From JAACFF01 sp963807975 (lineage in GTDB: Bacteria > Chloroflexota > Anaerolineae > Promineifilales > Promineifilaceae), in assembly GCA_963807975.1 (NCBI GenBank), contig CAWEDV010000001.1:2604001-2668000 (forward strand): a DNA stretch of 64,000 nt. Direction: 5' to 3'. The notes beneath the pieces were generated by a model. That model was not told the origin of the DNA. It was given only the letters and a program-made list of their open reading frames with translations, and did not search any database. Made by a program: the position numbers and the translations under genes. Shown here one piece after another: positions 59,219 to 64,000 of the stretch. Positions within the stretch are counted from its first letter, which is position 1, and each line of letters opens with the position of its first letter.

Positions 59219-60865
59219 ATGTCTCAAGCCCTTTACCGAAAGTGGCGACCGGCTCGATTTGAGCAGGTTGTCGGCCAGAAACATATCACTAAAACGTTAC
59301 AAAACAGCGTGGCTGCGGGAAGAATAGGCCACGCCTATCTCTTTTGCGGTCCACGCGGGACGGGAAAGACGACCACGGCGCGTCTGCTGGCCAAGGCCGT
59401 GAACTGTCTGGACGAGGATCCAGGACAGCGGCCCTGTGATCAATGCTCAGTTTGCCAGACGGTCAACGAGGGCCGTTTTCTAGATTTAATCGAGATTGAT
59501 GCCGCTTCCAACACGGGGGTGGATGATATTCGCGATCTGCGCGATAAGATCAATTTCGCGCCCAACCAGGGTCGCTACAAAGTCTACATCATCGACGAAG
59601 TACATATGCTCTCCACAGCCGCTTTCAATGCCCTCTTGAAGACCCTGGAAGAGCCACCGGCCCATGCCATCTTTATCCTAGCCACCACGGAGGAGCACAA
59701 GGTCCCCTTAACGATCAAATCGCGCTGTCAGCAGTTCAACTTTCGCCTCTTGAGCGTGGCTGAAATCAGCGCACGCCTGCGCTGGATGGCCGAGAAGGAA
59801 TCGATCGCCATTGAGCCCAACGCGCTGGATCTCATCGCGCGGCAGGGCGCTGGAAGTATACGGGATGCAGAAAGCCTGCTCGATCAACTGGTCATGGCCC
59901 CCGGGGACACGATCACCCTGGAGCGGGCGCAGATGGTCCTGGGCACCGCGGGGAATGAGGCGGTCCTCTCCCTTACCGATGCCTGGCTGAATGGCAGCGG
60001 CGCGGATGGACTGGGCATCATTCATGAGACCCTGGCTTCAGGGGCAGACGCCAGGCAGTTCTGCCGGCAGATGGTCAATCATTTGCGTACGCTGCTGCTT
60101 TTGCAAGCCGCCGGATCTGCTTTAGTTGTTGATGTACCTGAAGAGCACAAGGACGCTATGCTGGCCCAGGCCAGCCGGACACCGCGATCAGAATTGATCA
60201 AGGGTATCAAGCAGTTCCAAGAGGCAGCCTTGAAACCGATCGCCAGTTGGCAGCCGCAGCTGCCGCTTGAGCTGGCATTCATGGAGCTTCTGCCGGATGC
60301 GCCGCTGGCGGTTTATGCAGGAGGCGAGATCAACGAACAACCAGAGCCAGTCCAGTTTAAGGAACCTGCCCCAGCAGTTCCAGCGCCCACGCCGCCGGAA
60401 GCTGAGATTGTGGAAATAGTGCAGCCGGCACCGGCCCCAATACTGCAGCCGGAAACTGTTGAAGGAGAGGTCACAGAGGTGGTTGAGGAAGCGGCTGTAG
60501 TAACCAAGGATTTGGCGGAAACGGCCGTGCCCGTCACCTTAAACAGCGTAAAGGCCCAGTGGCGGACGATGGCGGCCCAGGTCGGGCGAGCCGACAAAAA
60601 TCTACCGGCCCTGCTGGCCATGAGCAAACCGCTGGCTGTGGAAGGGAACGTGATCATTCTCGGATTTGATTACCCCATTTTCAAGGAAAAGTTTGATAAA
60701 ACGGAGAATGCCTCAGCGCTGCTGGAGGATACTTTTTCGGAGCTGGTGGGCACGAAATGCGGCGTGCGCTGCGTTGTTACCAGCGAATATGTACTGCCTA
60801 TTGAGAAAGAAGAATTCCAAGAACTGGCGCGGGAATTAGGCGGCGTTCTGGAAGAAGAAAGTTAA
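59219..60865 (+). CDS. dnaX: DNA polymerase III subunits gamma/tau
   Basis: 548 aa clamp-loader ATPase. ALYRKWRPARFEQVVGQKHI, Walker A FCGPRGTGKTTTARLLAK (near residue 45), zinc site CDQCSVCQ with the earlier Cys, Walker B YIIDEVHMLSTAAFNALLKTLEEPP, and the SRC motif in TIKSRCQQF. A Pro/Ala/Glu-rich linker (about 365-430) leads to a tau-like C-terminal domain. No slippery A run for programmed frameshifting is obvious. Followed after 14 bp by the YbaB gene and then recR, the widespread dnaX-ybaB-recR operon. Confidence 0.96.
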   Translation: MSQALYRKWRPARFEQVVGQKHITKTLQNSVAAGRIGHAYLFCGPRGTGKTTTARLLAKAVNCLDEDPGQRPCDQCSVCQTVNEGRFLDLIEIDAASNTGVDDIRDLRDKINFAPNQGRYKVYIIDEVHMLSTAAFNALLKTLEEPPAHAIFILATTEEHKVPLTIKSRCQQFNFRLLSVAEISARLRWMAEKESIAIEPNALDLIARQGAGSIRDAESLLDQLVMAPGDTITLERAQMVLGTAGNEAVLSLTDAWLNGSGADGLGIIHETLASGADARQFCRQMVNHLRTLLLLQAAGSALVVDVPEEHKDAMLAQASRTPRSELIKGIKQFQEAALKPIASWQPQLPLELAFMELLPDAPLAVYAGGEINEQPEPVQFKEPAPAVPAPTPPEAEIVEIVQPAPAPILQPETVEGEVTEVVEEAAVVTKDLAETAVPVTLNSVKAQWRTMAAQVGRADKNLPALLAMSKPLAVEGNVIILGFDYPIFKEKFDKTENASALLEDTFSELVGTKCGVRCVVTSEYVLPIEKEEFQELARELGGVLEEES

Positions 60866-60879
60866 ATTTGGAGTTATAA

Positions 60880-61254
60880 ATGGCAAAAAGATCTTTTCGT
60901 GGAAAACCTAAGAAGAAGAAAGCGCCGCGCGCCGATAATATGATGGCCCAGTTCCAGCAAATGCAGCAGGACATGGCGGCGGCTCAGACCTCTTTGGAAC
61001 AAGAGACCGTCACAGTGACCGCGGGCGGTGGAGCGATCACTATTGTAATCACCGGTCACCAGCGCCTGCAGAGCATCGAGATCGATCCCGATTTGTTTGA
61101 TCCCGAAGAAGCGGAAATGCTGCAAGATATGCTGGTGGCGGGCATCAACTCCGCCATTGAGCAGTCACAGGCAATGTCGGCCGAAAGAATGGAAGGGATA
61201 ACGGGCAATATGGGCGGCCTTGGCGATATGTTGGGTGGCCTGGGACTAGGCTAG
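60880..61254 (+). CDS. YbaB/EbfC nucleoid-associated protein
   Basis: 124 aa. A basic N-terminus (RSFRGKPKKKKAPRAD) precedes MAQFQQMQQDMAAAQTSLEQETV and the beta-strand VTAGGGAITIVITG, which match YbaB DNA-binding dimers. The C-terminus is Gly/Met-rich. Lies between dnaX and recR, as in most bacteria. Confidence 0.93.
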   Translation: MAKRSFRGKPKKKKAPRADNMMAQFQQMQQDMAAAQTSLEQETVTVTAGGGAITIVITGHQRLQSIEIDPDLFDPEEAEMLQDMLVAGINSAIEQSQAMSAERMEGITGNMGGLGDMLGGLGLG

Positions 61255-61256
61255 TT

Positions 61257-61862
61257 GTGGCGCACAATGTTTTGCCTCAGCCGGTACAGCAGCTTATTGA
61301 CGAGTTCGCTCGCCTGCCGGGGATTGGACCGAAATCAGCTTCAAGGTTGACCTTTTACCTGCTGCGGGCGGCCAATGAACAAGCGCTGGACCTGGCCGAA
61401 GCGCTGCAGGATCTCAAAGAACGCACCCAATTTTGCTCAGTCTGCTTCAATATCACCGAGGATGATCCCTGCCTGATTTGCGAGGATGAGTCACGCCTTG
61501 ACGATCTGCTCTGCATTGTCGAAGAGCCGCTGGATGTGTTGGCCATCGAACGCTCGCGCGCTTTTAACGGCCGTTACCATGTTTTACACGGCGCTATTTC
61601 TCCGGTGGAAGGGATAGGGCCTGAAGATTTGAAAATCGATCAATTGATCCAGCGCGTACAGCAGGGGTCATTCGCGGAGATCATCCTGGCCACAAACCCC
61701 ACACTGGAAGGGGAATCGACTGCCCTTTATCTACAGCGGCGCCTGATCGACAGCGGAGCAAAGTTAACGCGCCTGGCACGCGGCTTGCCGGTAGGGGGTG
61801 ATCTGGAATATACAGATGAGATCACCCTGGGCCGGGCCGTGGAAGGAAGACAGGAGCTGTAG
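61257..61862 (+). CDS. recR: Recombination mediator RecR
   Basis: 201 aa from GTG 61257, two bases after the YbaB stop. The N-terminal HhH region is LIDEFARLPGIGPKSASRLTFYLL, the C4 zinc finger is CSVCFNITEDDPCLIC, and the Toprim domain runs LLCIVEEPLDVLAIERS ... YHVLHGAISPVEGIGP. The C-terminal Walker B-like region is RLARGLPVGGDLEYTDEITLGRALEGR-like, with V replacing L in the final helix. It loads RecA with RecO/RecF. Confidence 0.97.
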   Translation: MAHNVLPQPVQQLIDEFARLPGIGPKSASRLTFYLLRAANEQALDLAEALQDLKERTQFCSVCFNITEDDPCLICEDESRLDDLLCIVEEPLDVLAIERSRAFNGRYHVLHGAISPVEGIGPEDLKIDQLIQRVQQGSFAEIILATNPTLEGESTALYLQRRLIDSGAKLTRLARGLPVGGDLEYTDEITLGRAVEGRQEL

Positions 61863-61957
61863 CAAACGGGCTTTAAGGGGTCGCTTAGAGGGGGCTCAAG
61901 GAGTGCCCATGGCGGTTGCTAGATGCGAATCGTTGTGCTAGGATTTCTGGGCCTTAT

Positions 61958-62029
61958 TGGGGCGTCGCCAAGTGGTAAGGCAGCGGACTTTGAATCCGCC
62001 ATTCGAAGGTTCGAATCCTTCCGCCCCAG
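61958..62029 (+). tRNA. tRNA-Gln (anticodon TTG)
   Basis: Acceptor TGGGGCG/CGCCCCA, anticodon stem GCGGA/TCCGC with loop CTTTGAA (anticodon TTG), T arm GAAGG-TTCGAAT-CCTTC, discriminator G62029. CCA is not encoded. U1-A72 is characteristic of tRNA-Gln. An intrinsic terminator follows 9 bp later. Confidence 0.97.
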
Positions 62030-62037
62030 CTGTACGA

Positions 62038-62069
62038 GGGCTGAGTTGAGCATTACTCAGTCCTTTTTT
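62038..62069 (+). terminator. Intrinsic terminator of tRNA-Gln
   Basis: GGGCTGAGT pairs with ACTCAGTCC (one G-T) across 8 nt, followed by TTTTTT. Confidence 0.9.
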
Positions 62070-62180
62070 GTTTCTGGCCTAATGTGTAGAAACCCGGTTT
62101 TTATTTATGTTTAAGTCAGCGCGTTGTTATCAAGTCGAAATACCAGTTTTCTGGAAAGTGGGTTTATTAGGAGCTTTGGC

Positions 62181-63209
62181 ATGAGTTTAGCGGTTGTGAT
62201 CCTGGCTGCCGGGCAAGGCAGACGAATGAATTCGAAGCGTCAGAAGATCCTGCATGATGTGGGCGGCAAGCCCATGGTGCAGCATGTCTTCGCAGCAGCA
62301 AAGCGCGTGGCTGATCTGCCGCCGCTGCTGGTCGTTGGCCCGGAAGAGGATGGGGTGCAGGCTCTGTTCGGAGAAGGGGCCAGCTATGTGCTGCAGCCGC
62401 AGCAGTTGGGCACCGGCCATGCGACCATGATGGCCAAGGATTTGCTGCACGGCACGGCACAGCAGATTATCGTCACCTATGGAGATATGCCCCTACTGCG
62501 CATGGAAACAATGGCCACGCTGGCCGAGAAGCAGGAGCAGTCCGGGGGGGCAATCGCCATGCTCTCCGTGATCGGAGACACAGAAAGCAGTTTTGGGCGT
62601 GTAGTACGGGATGAGAACGGCGCTGTGAGCGAAATTGTGGAGGTGGCCGAAGCGCGGCAGCGACCGAACAAAGACGAGCTGCTGGCCATCCGCGAACTAA
62701 ATGCCGGGGTATATTGTTTTGAAGGGCCCTGGCTGTGGGCCAATATTGACAGCCTGCCCCTGCGCCAGGCGCGCAACGGACAAGAGTATTATCTGACAGA
62801 CATGGTGCAGATGGCCGTAGAGCAGGAGCGCTGGGTCGAAGCGCTGATCGTGCAAGATGAGGATGAATGTCTGGGCGCAGGTACGCGGCAGGAGATGGTT
62901 GCCGTGGAACGCGCCTTCCGTAATCGGGCCAACCAACGCTGGATGGACCATGGGGTGACCCTGGTAGACCCAGATAGCATATATATTGACCAGGATGTAA
63001 TTATCGGGCAGGATACGATCATCTGGCCCAACAGCTACATACAGGGGCAGAGCGAAGTCGGACCAGACTGCGTTATCGGGCCCAACACCATTATCCGCAG
63101 TGCCCAGATTGGCGCGGGCTGCCGCATTGAGCAGGCGCGGGTAGAAAATGCCAGCCTGGATGAGGGGATCGCGGTGGCCCCGTTCACAGTTATTAAGGGC
63201 TCAAATTGA
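62181..63209 (+). CDS. Short GlmU-like nucleotidyltransferase
   Basis: 342 aa from ATG 62181 (AGGAG 62169-62173). The N-terminal uridylyltransferase domain is intact: VVILAAGQGRRMNSKRQKILHDVGGKPM, QQLGTGHATM and VTYGDMPLLR with its metal Asp, then RELNAGVYCFEGPWLW. The C-terminal left-handed beta-helix has only about six coils (YIDQDVIIGQDTIIWP ... GIAVAPFTVIKGSN) and stops, about 110 residues short of a full GlmU. The acetyltransferase active site is therefore missing. It may make UDP-GlcNAc from GlcNAc-1-P only, or another UDP-sugar. Confidence 0.85.
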   Translation: MSLAVVILAAGQGRRMNSKRQKILHDVGGKPMVQHVFAAAKRVADLPPLLVVGPEEDGVQALFGEGASYVLQPQQLGTGHATMMAKDLLHGTAQQIIVTYGDMPLLRMETMATLAEKQEQSGGAIAMLSVIGDTESSFGRVVRDENGAVSEIVEVAEARQRPNKDELLAIRELNAGVYCFEGPWLWANIDSLPLRQARNGQEYYLTDMVQMAVEQERWVEALIVQDEDECLGAGTRQEMVAVERAFRNRANQRWMDHGVTLVDPDSIYIDQDVIIGQDTIIWPNSYIQGQSEVGPDCVIGPNTIIRSAQIGAGCRIEQARVENASLDEGIAVAPFTVIKGSN

Positions 63210-63236
63210 AGCAGTCAAATGGTATGGGAGGTCGAG

Positions 63237-63638
63237 ATGGTAACTGAAGCACAGAAGACAAGCTTGATCGAGGCCGCGTGCACGGCGCGTGAGAATGCTT
63301 ATGCTCCCTATTCCGAGTACAAAGTAGGGGCGGCAATTCTGGTCGAAGATGGGCGCGTTTTCGCTGGCGTGAATGTGGAAAATGCTTCTTACGGATTGTC
63401 GATCTGCGCCGAACGAACGGCCGTATTCAAAGCTGTCAGCGAGGGCGCGCGCAAGATCTTGGCCGTCGCCGTCTGCACGGCCAACGCCGGTTCCCCCTGT
63501 GGCGCCTGCCGACAGGTCTTGGTCGAATTCGGAGCAGATATTCCCGTCTGGTACACCGATCCCGCAGGAACAGTACACGAGTCAAGCCTATATAAACTGA
63601 TACCAGAACATTTTGATCCAGGAGATTTGGATTTTTAG
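63237..63638 (+). CDS. cdd: Cytidine deaminase
   Basis: 133 aa from ATG 63237 behind GGGAGG; a GTG-like upstream extension to 63219 is unlikely. Converts (deoxy)cytidine to (deoxy)uridine. The zinc site is complete: ASYGLSICAERTAVFKA (C-A-E) and SPCGACRQVLVEF (PCxxC). NAYAPYSEYKVGAAILVEDG is the substrate-binding start. Homotetrameric short type. A pyrimidine salvage partner, as is the deoxynucleoside kinase elsewhere in the window. Confidence 0.95.
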   Translation: MVTEAQKTSLIEAACTARENAYAPYSEYKVGAAILVEDGRVFAGVNVENASYGLSICAERTAVFKAVSEGARKILAVAVCTANAGSPCGACRQVLVEFGADIPVWYTDPAGTVHESSLYKLIPEHFDPGDLDF

Positions 63639-63643
63639 TGTAG

Positions 63644-63747
63644 GGTGGCAGGTAGCAAGTTACAGGCTACAGGTAACATCTGCCGTTCCCAGTTTCTTCC
63701 GTTTTCCGTTTTTTGTTTTCCGTTCTCCGTTAACTATTAACCGTTCC
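63644..63747. repeat. Two heptad arrays, 5 and 7 units
   Basis: Block 1, 63644-63678: GGTGGCA, GGTAGCA, AGTTACA, GGCTACA, GGTAACA. Block 2, 63699-63747: CCGTTTT, CCGTTTT, TTGTTTT, CCGTTCT, CCGTTAA, CTATTAA, CCGTTCC, ending on the first base of the leftward rsgA stop codon. Confidence 0.85.
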
Positions 63748-64000
63748 TAATACTGTCTATCTTGCAGCTGCTCATGTTCATCGCGCAGGCGGAGGTAGCT
63801 GTCATAGCGCGCGGGGGAGATTCGGCCCTCTTTGAGGGCAGCCAGGACCATGCAGCCGGGTTCGTGGCGGTGGGTGCAGTCACTGAACTGGCAGTCCACA
63901 ACGAGGGGCGCAATTTCGCGGAAGTAGGCGTCCAGTTCTTCCGGTTCGACGTCAAAGAGAGCCAGACCGCGGATACCAGGCGTGTCCACAACGTAGCCCC
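63747..64000 (-). CDS. rsgA: Ribosome small-subunit GTPase RsgA, C-terminal part
   Basis: About 84 residues of the C-terminus; the start lies beyond the window. VVDTPGIRGLALFDVEPEELDAYF contains the G3 Switch II motif DTPG. The zinc domain CQFSDCTHRHEPGCMV has the C-x5-H-x-C-type ligands of RsgA. RISPARYDSYLRL is the conserved C-terminal helix. It assists 30S subunit maturation. It converges on the cytidine deaminase gene across two heptad arrays. Confidence 0.93.
   Translation of the reverse strand, partial: GYVVDTPGIRGLALFDVEPEELDAYFREIAPLVVDCQFSDCTHRHEPGCMVLAALKEGRISPARYDSYLRLRDEHEQLQDRQY

Overview
The window is a high-GC bacterial chromosome segment carrying an inserted element of lower GC. 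Chloroflexota (Anaerolineae-like) is my best guess for the host. The hints are an F420-type luciferase-like oxidoreductase, a CtaB heme farnesyltransferase, a PfaA-like megasynthase with its own carboxylase genes, a deoxynucleoside kinase, tRNA genes without an encoded CCA, and a 6S RNA. None of these is decisive alone.

Layout. (1) 1-6015: glycogen genes (glgA partial, malQ), a thiolase-like gene with no catalytic cysteine, and a sugar isomerase/oxidoreductase pair bracketed by two related hairpins. (2) 6102-6173: tRNA-Arg(CCG). Its 3' 48 bp are repeated exactly at 21449-21496, so 6130-21496 is a 15.4-kb integrated element. It carries a tyrosine integrase next to the right end, a primase-polymerase/D5 helicase, a phage small-terminase-like HTH protein, an HNH nuclease, a leftward five-gene group of membrane proteins plus a HEPN protein, and a rightward four-gene cassette. 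That cassette combines an RpoA-CTD/sigma-region-4 chimera with a GHKL ATPase and is the best candidate for an undescribed (probably defence) system. (3) 21899-37057: acyl-CoA dehydrogenase, a PUFA-synthase-like KS-AT-KS-ACPx4-KR-DH megasynthase, a phosphopantetheinyl transferase, and carboxyltransferase, biotin carboxylase and biotin carrier genes. This looks like a self-contained unusual-lipid or polyketide locus. The megasynthase reading frame is broken twice, each time by one extra C. (4) 37281-48758: mixed genes, including an LLM oxidoreductase preceded by nine tandem 36-bp units whose variants keep an RNA hairpin, a 38-aa membrane protein, TerB-like protein, ctaB, dNK, and an ABC transporter/AttH-like operon. 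(5) 48908-64000: 6S RNA, lipid kinase, GDPD, pyruvate kinase, DUF4349 protein, phosphoesterase, a MITE-like insertion, the tsaE-tsaB-rimI cluster, an epimerase, dnaX-ybaB-recR, tRNA-Gln, a short GlmU-like protein, cytidine deaminase and the end of rsgA.

A window-wide pattern cuts across these genes. At least eleven chromosomal intergenic gaps, and none inside the element, hold degenerate 7-nt-period arrays, usually touching a stop codon. Units include TAGTTCC, GTTAGCA, GGTTACA, CGTTATC and CAATTAA.
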